A stretch of 64,000 nucleotides of DNA from Corticium candelabrum (taxonomy: Eukaryota > Porifera > Homoscleromorpha > Homosclerophorida > Plakinidae), in NCBI RefSeq assembly GCF_963422355.1, contig NC_085092.1:3523971-3587970 (forward strand), given 5' to 3'. Each line of letters starts with the position of its first letter. Positions within the stretch are counted from its first letter, which is position 1. The notes below the pieces were generated by a model, which saw only the letters and a program-made list of their open reading frames with translations, did not search any database and was not told the origin of the DNA. The translations under genes and the position numbers were made by a program. Below, in pieces: positions 1-10,920 of the stretch.

Positions 1-579
1 CTGGAGACAGTCACAGTCACAGCCGAGGACAGAAGAAAACTTTGGGCGTAAAACTATCTTTCCTTGTAATGATCATCAAGAACTTGAAGAAATACTTCAC
101 TTTTGAAGTGACAGTATATGATGCTTTCTTGCTGCTTTGTTTCATCAGTTTTTAATGAAATGGTTGTGTTGGTAGGTGCTGGATGATAAAGGAGTTAGAC
201 GACGCTTTAGAGCTTCCAATTATTAGTCGACAACAAGAGTGAAACCATTCATATGTACAATGCCTGTGAGACTTGATGAGGGATGGAACCTAATTCAGGT
301 ATTGCAAGTAGCATTGCTTATATTACTACTGTGTTTAGTGCAGAGAGAAATGTAAACTTTATGTACAGTACTTTTCTGTGGATTTTATATTTCAGTATTA
401 CATACTGTACTGTACTGAGGTATGCATTTATACACATTTATAGACATTTCAGTATTGTAAGACTACAAGACTTAAAGATGAATTTTTCTGGAATGTTTAA
501 TTTTTGCAGGTGATTAGCACCTGTTAAATTGATGTTCACATTGTCTTCAATTTTGTATATAATAGTGGCATGTAGGTGT
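1..579. other. No recognisable gene at left edge
   Basis: No domain or convincing gene is visible here. The first 51 bases are open on the plus strand and end in TAA (last residues EDRRKLWA), so they could be the tail of a last exon from a gene to the left. That is only a possibility. The rest is AT-rich with no long coding stretch. Confidence 0.3.
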
Positions 580-652
580 TGTGGTGTATTGAGACTAATT
601 AGTAGGAGGAGTTATTAATATGGATTGAGTTACTACTAAAGACTTGCATTGG
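580..652 (+). repeat. 5' LTR remnant (first 73 bp only)
   Basis: This 73-bp stretch starting TGTGGTGTATT is repeated with a single mismatch at 2877-2949, the start of the 3' LTR. It stops abruptly at 652, where the reverse transcriptase reading frame of the element begins. The rest of the 5' LTR, the primer-binding site, gag, protease and the N-terminal part of reverse transcriptase are therefore missing from this copy. Confidence 0.8.
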
Positions 653-2671
653 AATTGAAATCTTTTGTTGTAGTAAATACACATCAAGGATTGTACCAGT
701 ATACAAGACTACCTTTTGGAGTGGCTAGCGCCCCAGCAGTGTTTCAGCACATTATGGAACGTGTGTTGCAAGGAATTCCTAGAGTCATTTGTTATCTGGA
801 CGACATCCTCAACACAGGGAAGGATGATCAAGAGCGTTTGACTATATAATTTAGAAGCAGTTCTAAAGCAATTGTGAGAATTGGTCTGAGATTGAAACGA
901 AACAAGTGCCAGTGGATGCAGAGCAAAGTGGAATATTTGGGTTATTGCATACAAGCACAAGGACTCAGTACCGCCCCTCAGAAAATCCAAGGAATCAAGG
1001 AAGCACCAGTAACACATAATGTACAAGAACTGAAGTTGTTCTTGGGACTGGTAAACTACTATGGCTGTTTCTTGAAGAATCTTTCAATGACTTGTAGACC
1101 ACTGAATTGACTACTAGGAAAGAGTCAACCATGGAAATGGAGCAAGTAGTGCAGGGAAGCCTTTCACAAGTTGAAGGAACAACTTGTTTCAGCTCAAGTA
1201 TTAGTTCACTACAACAGTGAGCTACCGTTACGGCTAGCATGCGATGCTTCAGCATACAGAAATTGGAGCAGTTTTATCACATACTATACTTGTTGGAAGT
1301 GAACGTCCTATTGTTTATGGGTCAAGAACCTTGAGTAAAGCATAGCAACATTATAGCCAAATAGAGAAAGAAGCACGTGTCTAATTTTTGGTGTGAAAAA
1401 ATTCACCAATTTCTCACCATTCACTATGGTTACAGACCACAAGCCCCTGACTACCATTTTTGGATCTAAGAAGGGAATACCGACTGTAACTGCAGCTAGA
1501 TTGCAAAGATGGGCAATACTACTCATGGCATATCAATGCCAAATCGAGTTTTGATCCACAAACCAACACAGCAATGCAGATGGATTATCAACATTACCCT
1601 TGAACGAGAGTCACGCTGACGAGAAGAGTTCAGCTCAAGCTAGCAAGATCAATTTAATGCAACTGGACTCAATACCAATCACCAATGCTGATTTGAGACA
1701 AGCTATCAGAAAGGATCCATTATTGTCCAAAGCGTATAGGTACACTTTACATGGATGGCCAGCAAAAGTTGACGAAAAATTACAACCTTATTTTGCAAGG
1801 AGATTGGAGACCACCGTGGAAGATGAGTGCCTTTTATGGGGAATTCAAGTGATCATTCCACAGAAATTTCAAGATCAGTTACTCGAGGAATTACATATCA
1901 GTTATCTAGGAATAGTCAAAATGAAAGCACTATCACGGAGATGTATTTGGTAGCCTGGAATAGATAGAGCCATAGAAGAAGTTGCAAAGAGATTTAGTGC
2001 GTGTCAAAGATCGAGCAGAGACCCAGGAGTGGTTACTTTACATCCTTGGATGTGGCTGGATATCCCATTCCAAAGGATTCATGTGGATTTCGCAGGACCA
2101 TTCCTAGAGAAGAATTTTTCCTTGTGGTGGACGCTTATTCGAAATGGATGGAAGTCATACCAATGTCTAGAACCACCACCGAGGCTACGATTCAAGCACT
2201 TCGAGGTTTTTTGCTAGATATGGAATCCCCGAAATCTTAGTGTCTGACAACGGACCACAATTTACATCAATTGAATTTAAAGAATTCTTAATAAGGATGG
2301 AAGTGAAGCATCTGAAGTCGGCACCCTATCACCCAAAGTTGAATGGTGCGGTAGAGAGGTGTGTCCAAACATTTAAAAGCACAATGAAGGACATGAGCAA
2401 AGAACCAGGAAAGGTCAAGGAGAAACTATCAACCTTTCTATTTCAGTATAGGAACACGTCCCACTCTACAACTGGAGCACCACCAACCGAGCTATTTCTG
2501 AGAAGGAGAGTACGTTCAAGGTTGAGAATGTTACAACCCACTTTAGCCAGCAAAATAAAAAGAAAACAACTTAGGCAGCAAGAACAAGCACCCCAAAGCA
2601 AAAACCAGGCGCTGTCGATTACCACATCCAAAGCAAAGAGGGAGTTGTACACAGACATGCTGATCAACTGA
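649..2671 (+). pseudogene. Decayed Ty3/gypsy pol (RT - RNase H - integrase)
   Basis: This is the remnant of the polyprotein that copies and integrates an LTR retrotransposon. In order it shows the reverse transcriptase palm with the LPFG motif and the catalytic YLDD box (649-849), the RT thumb/connection (874-1110), RNase H pieces (about 1230-1560), a linker and integrase N-terminal region (1600-1953), and the integrase core. The core is split over frames: the first catalytic Asp lies near 2080, the second in SDNGPQF at about 2242, and the Glu at about 2355. Several stop codons and frame changes separate the pieces, and gag, protease and the RT fingers are absent. The order RT-RNaseH-integrase and the LPFG/YLDD motifs place it in Ty3/gypsy. 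It cannot encode a working protein. Confidence 0.88.
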
Positions 2672-2860
2672 AAAGAGATGATAGACCTACGACCACTGGT
2701 CTATATATTTCAGTGGACTGCTCAGAAATGGACCAATCCTCACCTATCGAATCAGAAGATCGAGAGGATCCAACTCGCCAAGCCAGGGAGAAATCCAGCT
2801 CGAAATAGACGTCCTACCGAACGTTTAGATTTGTAGACATTGTTACAGGGAGTAGTAAAC

Positions 2861-2876
2861 AATAAGGAAGGGAAGG
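2861..2876 (+). promoter_or_regulatory. Polypurine tract of the LTR element
   Basis: A run of purines with one T lies directly against the TG that opens the 3' LTR. This is the expected place and composition for the primer of plus-strand DNA synthesis, and it fixes the left border of the LTR at 2877. Confidence 0.7.
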
Positions 2877-3142
2877 TGTGGTGTATTGAGACTAATTAGT
2901 AGGATGAGTTATTAATATGGATTGAGTTACTACTAAAGACTTGCATTGGTTGTTAGAGATTAGAAGAGCTGTACAAGCCTAGTAGATCTAGTGCAAGGTG
3001 TGTCTGTGCGTATAGAGTTTATTGTTAGGAAATATAATACAAGTTCTGGACCCCGTGCACATACCTCTTGCTGATGTGTGTAAGACTCGATTCATTGCAT
3101 CTGTACAAGTCTACTAATTCTGTTACATCTACTTGCAACACA
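2877..3142 (+). repeat. 3' LTR
   Basis: The LTR begins TGTGGTG after the polypurine tract. The best right border is the CAACACA ending at 3142, which nearly mirrors the start (TG...CA), giving about 266 bp. The first 73 bp match the 5' remnant. The five bases left of the 5' copy (GGTGT) are not found directly after 3142; a GGTGT occurs 14 bp further on, so the right border or the target duplication is uncertain. Confidence 0.65.
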
Positions 3143-4210
3143 TCTACTTAATTAAGGGTGTCAGCACCTACCATAAAGTATGAGCTGGATGAAGCTTACT
3201 TGAGAAGTTGACATGCTAATATGGCTGCAATTGTCTAGTTGCATGCCAACTACTGGTAACTGAGTTGCAGTTTTGGAGCAGTTAGTTAGAGAGCTTCAAA
3301 CTGTTGTAGGCAAATAGAATGTAAATGTTCTGTCGTCAGCAAGTGGTCTACAGGCAGTAAGGGAATTGAAATGTTCTTACAGACACGAAACTTCAGCACA
3401 AGATTTGACTGTAGCGTTTAATTAAGATTTTAAAGGTTTGAGACTTGACCAAAATTAAGTACAATATTGCAATATATTTTGCTTTAAAATATTAATTTGC
3501 AGTTGTCTTTCTAGTTTAACTTTTCTGGCTTTACACGGAGGGCATATCAGACAAACTACATTGAAACTCTTTGAGTCCAACTTCATGCCAACTGTCCTAT
3601 TCATAGCGTATATCTTTCTCTGATCGTCTCTACTCTGAAGATGAACTGCCAGCAGAATTCAAGCTTTTTCTGCCGGTCTCTCAAGCAGCGGAGCAGAAGT
3701 GACATCAAGCAACTCTAGAGATTCTACATTCTATATCATAAACAATAGAGAGAAAAGAAAGATAACGTAGACCGTATTGTTGACAACAGTTTCTAATGTT
3801 GGGATCACTAAATAGAGAGGCTATGTGGCTTTTTCTGGAGCAACAGTCTCTGTTACTGGAAGTAGTTGTCCATGAGTGTGACACATTTGTGTAACAGAAG
3901 AATGACACACATTGATGCTTTCACAACAAATAATGACTCGTGTGCATTATGGATACAAAATTAATTAAAATAAATGTTTATTGAATGCTGATATGTAAAA
4001 TATTTGTTTGCTTATTTAATTCTGCAAACAACACACGCATGCTACATTAATTAATTCCAACTACCTACATTTTAGTTCATTCCGACAAGAGGCATGCAGT
4101 GATACCAGCGCAGTATCTGTATCTTTATGGTTTATATTAGGATAGAATGTAGCATGATGCTCATTAATTAATAAGCTGATTATAATTAAATGCTATACAT
4201 AACACGTAAT
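3143..4210. other. Intergenic, no gene seen
   Basis: AT-rich sequence without a long open frame or a recognised domain. Short open pieces near 3270 and 3705-3908 look like chance. Confidence 0.4.
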
Positions 4211-4224
4211 TTGCGCATGCGCAA
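4211..4224. promoter_or_regulatory. NRF1-like palindrome upstream of ankyrin gene start
   Basis: TTGCGCATGCGCAA is a perfect palindrome containing the classical NRF1 binding consensus. It lies 36 bp before the ATG of the broken ankyrin gene, a normal place for a core-promoter element. Binding is inferred from the motif only. Confidence 0.5.
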
Positions 4225-4260
4225 AGTCTGAAAACCGATTGTGCTTTACGCAGCGTTCGT

Positions 4261-4376
4261 ATGGATACAGTGTCTTCCAGTGAAGCTCTTTTTGATGCCG
4301 TGTGTGCAAACGATGTCAAGAAAGCATCGGCGGCTCTCGAGAAAGGAGCAGATGTGAACGAAGTAGGAAAAGAGTG
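4261..4376 (+). pseudogene. Exon 1 of ankyrin-ROCO gene
   Basis: The ATG at 4261 opens a frame with the start ALFDAV and later GADVNE, the typical helix-turn and loop of an ankyrin-like N-cap. The homologous exon at 20,626 has ALFDAV and SADVN at the same places. The donor GTAAGA follows, but two extra bases (TG) stand before it compared with the paralogue, which puts the next exon out of frame. This is the clearest first lesion. Confidence 0.7.
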
Positions 4377-4658
4377 GTAAGAATTGATTGATGTGTAAAT
4401 TTACAGATCTAGTTTGTAGACTAGAGAGATCGGGTTGGAAAATGAGGAAATGTATGAGAAAGTGACGATCATTTACGATGTTGAGGTGGCTTTGGTTGAA
4501 GTGCCGCCTCATTTTCTCTCCGTCGGTATTAGTGAATGAATCGTTTCGTCTCATGCGCTCCTACGTCGTTGTTTTGCTGTTTGTCGTTCTAATATGGTCA
4601 CGCCCTTTACACGTGTCACGTGACCTACACTCAACTTACTCTAGTGTGTATTTCGTAG

Positions 4659-4782
4659 GGAGACTACGGTAGTGTGTATGGTCTTCCATCAGCGTTGCAA
4701 GTAGGATGTGCTGATTCATCAATTGACTTGGTGGATTTACTGCTACAATATCTAGTAAACGTCAACTCTCCATGAGGATGGG
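4659..4782 (+). pseudogene. Exon 2 of ankyrin-ROCO gene
   Basis: After the acceptor TTTCGTAG, the frame GDYGSVYGLPSALQVGC matches GTYGTGLYGFPSALQVAC of the kinase gene. It continues with an ankyrin-like helix pair (IDLVDLLLQYL). A TGA lies near the end of the exon, just before the donor GTAAGA. Similarity to 21,079-21,207 is obvious along its whole length. Confidence 0.7.
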
Positions 4783-5392
4783 GTAAGAGTGCAAATTTTA
4801 TTGCAGTTTTTTGTGTTTAAATAAATGAGTTTAGTTAGTAATGGCATCTCTTTTCTGTTGTTAAAATGAATAGAAATACTTTTGTAGGGTATCCATAGGC
4901 GCCTTGCATTACATTGTGAGTAACAACAACATGTTGCAAATGAGTTTTCTGACCATCTAGATTCTACGGAAATGCTGCGTCCTAGCTAGACAATATGTAT
5001 TTGTTGAAACCCTGTCATGGAAGTAAACATGCAAACTTCCTAGGTAGTAATCTAGATTCCTAATATAGGTATGTAGGGCCAAGTAGGTATAGTTGTTGTC
5101 TCGTGATTGTGATTAATGTGCTTTTCAAACAGCATTATTTGATGTTTTGTATTGTTTGTTTTAGACTCGCACTAGGGTTATAGTAATATCTCTGTGGACA
5201 TAGTGCATGACATTTGTCTTATTCATATTGTCTTTCTAACGTTCACTTTTATCACAAACTTGCTATGCTGATTGTGCATCGTGTATGTGCTGGATAAGCT
5301 GGTTAACTATTTATTGATTATATGTACTGTGTACTGTGTGATATATATTGTTATGTTTTATTGCACTAATAATACTGTCTATTATTGGGCAG

Positions 5393-5503
5393 GAAGGACA
5401 AATATCATTACAAGCTGCAGAAAAGCAGTTTCACTCACAAATTGATTTGTTCAAAGAAAATCATTTTTGAATTATTTCTTATTTGAAAGAATTGAATGAG
5501 AAT
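5393..5503 (+). pseudogene. Last ankyrin exon of ankyrin-ROCO gene
   Basis: After the acceptor GGGCAG, the frame begins EGQISLQAAE and ends YLKELNEN, with one internal stop. It aligns with the last ankyrin exon of the kinase gene (41,069-41,176: DGKTAMQAGE...HLKEFIE). A linker-like exon follows at about 5568 (SSVAGGNSAS...), matching the linker exon at 41,245 of the kinase gene (SAVAVQLP). Confidence 0.55.
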
Positions 5504-5855
5504 GTATGAGCTGATTGTCACACAGTATAGGTTCTGTGTATTGATTAGTAGTTGTGTGTGCTATTAGAGTTCTGTTGCCGGTGGAAATTCAGCATCAAAC
5601 ATCACAGATAGTACAACTGCAGTTGCTGATGACATCATACCATAGATATTATTTATGAGGGTCATGTCAATGTTTCAGACACTCATTGATAAACTGATTG
5701 TATTATTAGCAACAGCACTGCTACTTACACATTTATATACCACTAGAGTTCTTCATTACATGTCAGCTGAAATTTATCTCATATTGTTTATTAATAATCA
5801 CGTAATTAGCTGTCAAAGTTCACTCATTTTGTTGTCACAGAAGGCACAGCAGGGA

Positions 5856-6730
5856 ATCTGACACAGCGGTTTCAAGTTTTCTAAGAAATCTGTCACAGCC
5901 TCAGAGAGCAAGTGCAGCCACTAAATCTGTCCCTAACCCTAAGCCAGATTTTCTGGAAGCCATAACCAATCTTCTAGGAAAGTTTGCTTAGCCGTGCCTG
6001 ATTTATGTTAGCCAGGTTTCCTGAGAAAACAGGAGACAGTCGGTCAAAGATGAATCTCGTACTGAGTCAAGAGACGACGATCGTGTTGAAAGTGTGAGGG
6101 TTTGTGAGAGAAGGTCTACGTTTGATTTGTGAGGAGGTGGCAGTGAATGTTGTAGTGTCGGCTGCATGTGTCCATTGAATTCTTACGAATCACTCATTAC
6201 TTAGTAAGGCTGCAGTGAACTGCGTGCCACATGCCTTGACTCAATATCAGAAGTGGATGCGTGTCAAGTCAATCTTTCTCAGCAGCACATCACCAGGTAC
6301 AAAAGAGAGGGAGATCAGGCAGTGCAGAGAATCTTTGATATCAATGAGACCTGGCTGCGATGACGGATTTTATGCACCAGTACTGAAGACAGTCAACCAA
6401 ATGGTGTCATTCTTGGTGACCACATTAAGAAACTTGTGCAACAGGAGAGCAAGAGGAATGTGATGACCCTGACAATTGTTGCATAGGATCGTGAAGGTGT
6501 TCTTGTCTACCACAAACTTTGATTAGATACTTTGGGCAACAAAGACTATTACCACATGTTCTTTATGCAAAAAGCTGCATGCAGCACTACTTAAATGATG
6601 AGACGTTGTGAGCACATGCATGCTGAGTCATTCCGTACAACAATGCCAGTTGTCACACTGGTATAGATAGTTACACAGCAAATGTTGTCTCCATCCTTCT
6701 GTAGTCATGCCCATACCTCACACAACCTAT
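5856..6730 (+). pseudogene. Unidentified conserved stretch before Roc domain
   Basis: The plus strand shows a long frame interrupted by several stops and shifts but still protein-like. It has a linker-like part (SDTAVSSFLRNLSQPQ, about 5858) and a later part with TQPNG-like and KKLVQQESKRN segments (about 6390-6460). It lies between the ankyrin exons and the Roc domain, and I do not recognise the fold. It is probably a spacer or N-terminal extension of the ROCO part. Confidence 0.4.
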
Positions 6731-7002
6731 TCCCAGATTGAAGGTCCCCTGACTATGACTTGTTTGAAGAATTTTTCGTATGACTACAAGAGTCCAGCAG
6801 GTGACTCACCATGAAATATTTTTATATACTGCAATAATGTTAACGATCTCATTAGTAGTAAATATTTGTATACATTGAATTCAGTGATGTCGTACAAGTT
6901 TATCTCTAATTGACATAAGTTTTGTGTTTGTTGTTTGGTGACATTATAGCTGTTATGCAGTCTTTATTGTAGGTCAGTGTCTTCATCATTTTGTCTTTGC
7001 AG

Positions 7003-7985
7003 GTGCTATTGATCATCTCGGTTCAACTGTTAAGGCTGATTATGAAGTTGCTATGAAAAAGGGGAAGTTACAATAATGCAAGGGAACATTGACATGTTTG
7101 GTGAAGAAGCAGGCAAGACGACATTGGGAGATGCTTTTCTAGGTCAGCCATTTATAGAGAAGAGGGAAAGTACAGTAGGAGCAAATGTACAAGTGATGAG
7201 AACAGGAGGCGGTCCAAACACAAACTGGAAGGAACTGAAACCAAAAGAGAAAGAAGAGATCATTGATCAAGTTCTTGTCAGAGGCTTTCTTGCATCTGTT
7301 GAAAGCCGGCAACAAATTGAGTCAACAGAGGAGACAAAAATGACAAGCCAAGAACAGCAGAAACACCATGCAGCCAGCAGGTACGTAGTACTAACACGGG
7401 AGCTTTACCAACTGTCAGACAAGCAACTAGTAAAGAGGGCAACACGACAAAGTTAGGAAGCTACTACGCGATTTGTTGTTTCTAAAGAGTTAACCGAGGA
7501 GCAAGCAAAGTTAGCAGAGGAACTGCGTCGTGACAAGGCTGCATTGGAAAAAAGTGAACAGATGATGTTGATCACAGTGTGTGATTGCGGTGGTCAAGAG
7601 CAGTTTCTGATGACACACGCAGCATTGATGGCAGACAACAGTCAGCACAGTGCAACCACTTACATGATAGTGATGGATGGAACAAAGAGTCTTGCAGATC
7701 CCATACGTCAATGTTTGTTCCGACCAGAACAAGGAATCAAGCAGGTGGTCTTGCCACGTTTGGCCCTACGACGAGATGTCCGTTGTTGGCTTATTACGTG
7801 AATGCCATTAAGATGGCACATCCAGTAGTGGGCTGTGGTCCTTTTCTTGGTGAGGGCTTTATTGATCAAGCACCAGTTACATTCCCCATGTCGACAAGAC
7901 AAAACAAAACAAAGGACATGGATCCAAAATTCTTAGATGAACAAGAAGAAATATTGCAAGACATTGTGCAGAAGAACGATTAAGT
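7003..7985 (+). pseudogene. Roc GTPase domain (broken)
   Basis: The P-loop appears as FGEEAGKTTLGDAFLG, one residue short of the usual GxxxxGKT spacing. It is followed by ESTVG of switch I, and DCGGQEQFL at about 7590 is the DxxGQ motif of Roc proteins. The region after it (IVMDGT, then NKTKDMD at about 7905) is where the guanine-specificity loop should be. At least four frame changes are needed to follow the domain: near 7070, after 7455, near 7710 and near 7985. Roc domains bind GTP/GDP and dimerise with the COR domain that follows. Confidence 0.7.
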
Positions 7986-9130
7986 TTGCTGGTTGCATGA
8001 TGTTGGCAGAGGAAAACCCGAATAAACTGACTTTTCGTGTTGACAACACACGATCAGGCACTGGCAGTCCACATCTGGTGCTATTGAAGGTGAAGGAGAT
8101 ATTTGTAGCAGTGGTGCGGTCACTGTGGAGTCAACGAGATGCTATTCCTTTGCCGTGGGAAGTTCTTGATAAATTGTTGGGCAGGGTGTCTCAACTGGAT
8201 GACAACAAAGGCAAAATACCCGACATTGAAGAAGTGTGCGAGTTGGCTTGAAACTTCTGTGACATTATGACACGAAGAGAATGTTGATCGGCACTGCAAT
8301 ATTTATCAAGTTTGAGCACAATTGCATTTTATTCTGATGTGAGTGAGTTAAAAAAAGGTCTTTACTGATCGGCAGTGGCTATTCAATGTTCTCAATGTTT
8401 TTGTCACCATTCTCGATAAGAGCTATGTGCCGCTATGCTTCTGGACGTTCTGAAGAAATTGAAAGAAGAAGGAATGATGTCATGGTCATTGGCTCACTAT
8501 CTGCTGCTGCAGAAAGGTGTCAAGGAAAGTCAGTTTGAGTCCATTTTGTATCTGCTGCATCTATTCGACGTCATCTGTCCTATGATCACACCATTGGAGA
8601 TGCTGAAGGTTGGACAGTCATTCTTTGTTCCTTGCTTGCTGAAACAGAAATATGATATCAAGTTGGCATGGCAACAGCTGGCCGGCTCCACTCAATTTCC
8701 TCCCTTTTTCATATTTTGTCCTGATGGTTTGACACAACTGCCGAGCCGATCTTTTTTTGCTTGGTATCTTGTTGTGTCACTGAATATGCACATTCTTGTC
8801 CCAAACTGAAACGAGGTCATGCTGTCTTTCATGTGGATGATGATCTTGAGCTTTATCTGGAACTGGTTTACCATAAACTGACATTACATTATTGCTACAG
8901 TATGTTCTCCTCGTCAAGTTTTTTCTCTTGATGAGCTGAAACATCAATGTAGCATCATTCGTCAGTTTCTTATTCATCAGCTCAATGAGGCCAAGAAACG
9001 AGGATTGGATGGCTTCAAGTTCACTGTATGCGTTATTCTTCCCTCAAGTGAAGCTGAAGATGCCCAATCGATAGATAATGATTCTTTGGTGTGCATTGAT
9101 AAATATCCATCTCAACGGGGTTTGATAAAC
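7986..9130 (+). pseudogene. COR domain (broken)
   Basis: The frame continues from 7937 with SQLDDNKGKIPDIEEVCELA and then 8435-8809 with LLDVLKKLKEEGMMSW and ILYLLHLFDVICPM. The second is the winged-helix-like part that precedes the FVPCLL segment typical of COR (C-terminal of Roc). It then shifts frame again near 8750 and continues with ELYLELVYHKL, reaching QFLIHQLNEAKKRGLDGFK around 8970-9025. The order after Roc and the LHLFD...P...FVP.LL pattern make COR the best call. Confidence 0.65.
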
Positions 9131-9460
9131 CAGAGGAATGATTGTGTGTCATGAGAGCAATTTCCCACTTTTGATATCTGGTTTAGTGACTCAAGAGAAA
9201 GTTTAGGTAAATATGATTATTTGTGATATTGATGGTTAGTACATAATTGATGTTACCTTATAGATATTGAAACTGGAAGTGATAGACAACAACAAGATGA
9301 ACGAACAACGAGTGAGTTTAGTTGTCTTCCTGTTGGTGTTTTACTGTATACATTGACAGTTGAGTAGTAGCATGTAGTGAATATGAGGATTGTCTACTGT
9401 GGCTATGAATCATATAATGTCTGAAATGGTGTAATTAATTGAAACATCTCTTGTTCTAGT

Positions 9461-9846
9461 TCAGAAAGTGAATCTGCTCATTCAAGTGTGTTGACATCCA
9501 GAGTGTGTCAACAGTCACAACTGTCTAATCTTGATGACATGTTGAGTCTTAAGCTGTTAGTGAAAGTTGCTCGTGAAGTATCTCACAGATGGCAAGAATT
9601 CGGGACCGTCTTTCAGCATATATGTTTCCTGCAAAGAGAATGACGTTATCACTGATAAATACACAGAACCATTTTTTGTGTGCTCAAGCCATGTTAGAAG
9701 AATGGAGAGAGGCAATGGACAGAGAAGCTACTTGTGACTTGGTTGTTCAAACACTCTTGGAGATGGTTTTGAGGAAGGAGGCATGTAATATATTTGGGTA
9801 TGATGTAGTAGAACTTATTTATGCAAACAAATCATCTGTCACGTGA
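9461..9846 (+). pseudogene. C-terminal death-fold domain of ROCO gene
   Basis: The stretch VAREVSHRWQEFG, then after a frame change AMLEEWREAMDREAT, LVQTLLEMVLRKEA and NIFG, follows the death-domain pattern: a first helix with a conserved Trp, then ML..W with small helices, then a Leu-rich last helix. The frame ends at TGA 9844-9846. DAPK1 and other ROCO proteins also end with a death domain. Death versus another member of the superfamily is not certain. Confidence 0.6.
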
Positions 9847-10330
9847 CTTTAATCTAGTGACTGGAAATCAGTTTCGACCTTTGTGTAATAGTTTTAGATT
9901 TATTTGTAAATGCGCTGTAAATAGTATAGCAATGTGGTGTCAATCGAATTGAACAAAAATATTTGTAAACAATAGTTTATCGAGATTCTGTCAACATGAT
10001 TCTGCAATTGTTTAGTCCGTTTTCTGCATCAAATCATGGAAAATGATTGAGACAGCACAGAAATTGCGTGCAATCTAAGACAGTATAATGTTAGCGAGTC
10101 TTATTTGCGCTATCACACAACCTATTGCGTATTAATTATTAATTAATTAATTAAAATATTTACAACACAAAATTTTAGAATGCTAGCGCGCGTTAGAAGT
10201 TAAAATTTGGCATGTTAATTGTCGCCAGGCTGCAGATGAAGCACACTAGTACACCGTGTACCCAAGGTATAGAAATCGTTTATCTAATAGTATTGTGTTG
10301 ATTAAGCGTAGAAGTCGTCGTTTTTTCCAG
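9847..10330. other. Intergenic, no gene seen
   Basis: AT-rich, with a TTAATTAA tract near 10,135. A short ATG frame at 10,236 before a GTATAG donor could be a first exon of the myotubularin fragment, but its phase does not fit the next exon. Confidence 0.35.
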
Positions 10331-10653
10331 ATTGATGACGTTCACTTGCAGCTCACACAAGAAAACACATAAAGGCAGTCTTTACGTGACACCAACTCAT
10401 CTTATCTTTCACAATCAAACCGTAGGAAGAGAAACATGGGTAAGGATAATGAGTGATAGGCGGGATATACTGTCTGTCTGTCTGGGTACAGTAGCTCACG
10501 TGTACACATGTCCCTTGTTTGTATGTATGTTTGTTTGTCTATTTACTAGTTGTCAATTTGTCTGTCTGTTTGCTTGTTTGTCTTTTTTGTTTATTTGTTT
10601 GTTGTGCGTTTCCTGTTGTCTGTGTGTTTGCCTGTTTTGTATATTTTGTCTGG

Positions 10654-10655
<2 letters not shown>

Positions 10656-10715
<60 letters not shown>

Positions 10716-10735
10716 GCGTGTGCATGCATGTGTCT
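10656..10735 (+). repeat. (TG)n microsatellite with TCTG flanks
   Basis: A pure TG run of about 55 bases grades into CG- and CATG-containing repeats. It is surrounded by TTTGTCTG-type simple sequence from 10,470 to 10,765. It lies in the intron of the myotubularin-type fragment. Confidence 0.9.
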
Positions 10736-10920
10736 GTCTGTTTGTCTGTCTGTCTGTCGTATATTTTTTATATTTGAATTAGGATAAAATAGCAAATGGC
10801 TATCTACGTGTGTCCTATGACGATAAACACAAGAGAAAACAACTAACAACTAAATAAAGTAGATATTTAACTACTAATTGGTTAAAAGGGATCATGTGAT
10901 CCTTTCTATAGAACATCTAC

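Larger units (their letters stand above)
4261..9846 (+). pseudogene. Broken ankyrin - Roc - COR - death-domain gene
   Basis: This is a multi-exon gene of ROCO type. It starts with ankyrin-like exons, then an unidentified conserved stretch, a Roc GTPase domain, a COR domain and a C-terminal death-fold domain. The order resembles animal DAPK1 without the kinase. ROCO proteins are large GTPases used in signalling, and death domains recruit partners. The copy is damaged: a 2-base excess at the first splice junction, a stop in exon 2, and many stops and frame changes from 5.9 to 9.2 kb. Exon 1 and exon 2 are clear homologues of the first two exons of the kinase gene at 20,626, so both derive from one ancestral N-terminus. 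Parts may still be transcribed, but no full protein can be made from the sequence as given. Confidence 0.75.

Noticed and set aside
10332..10849. Several overlapping Cys/Val-rich frames
   Set aside because: Simple TG and TCTG repeats, except for the short piece at the start that belongs to the PH-GRAM exon.
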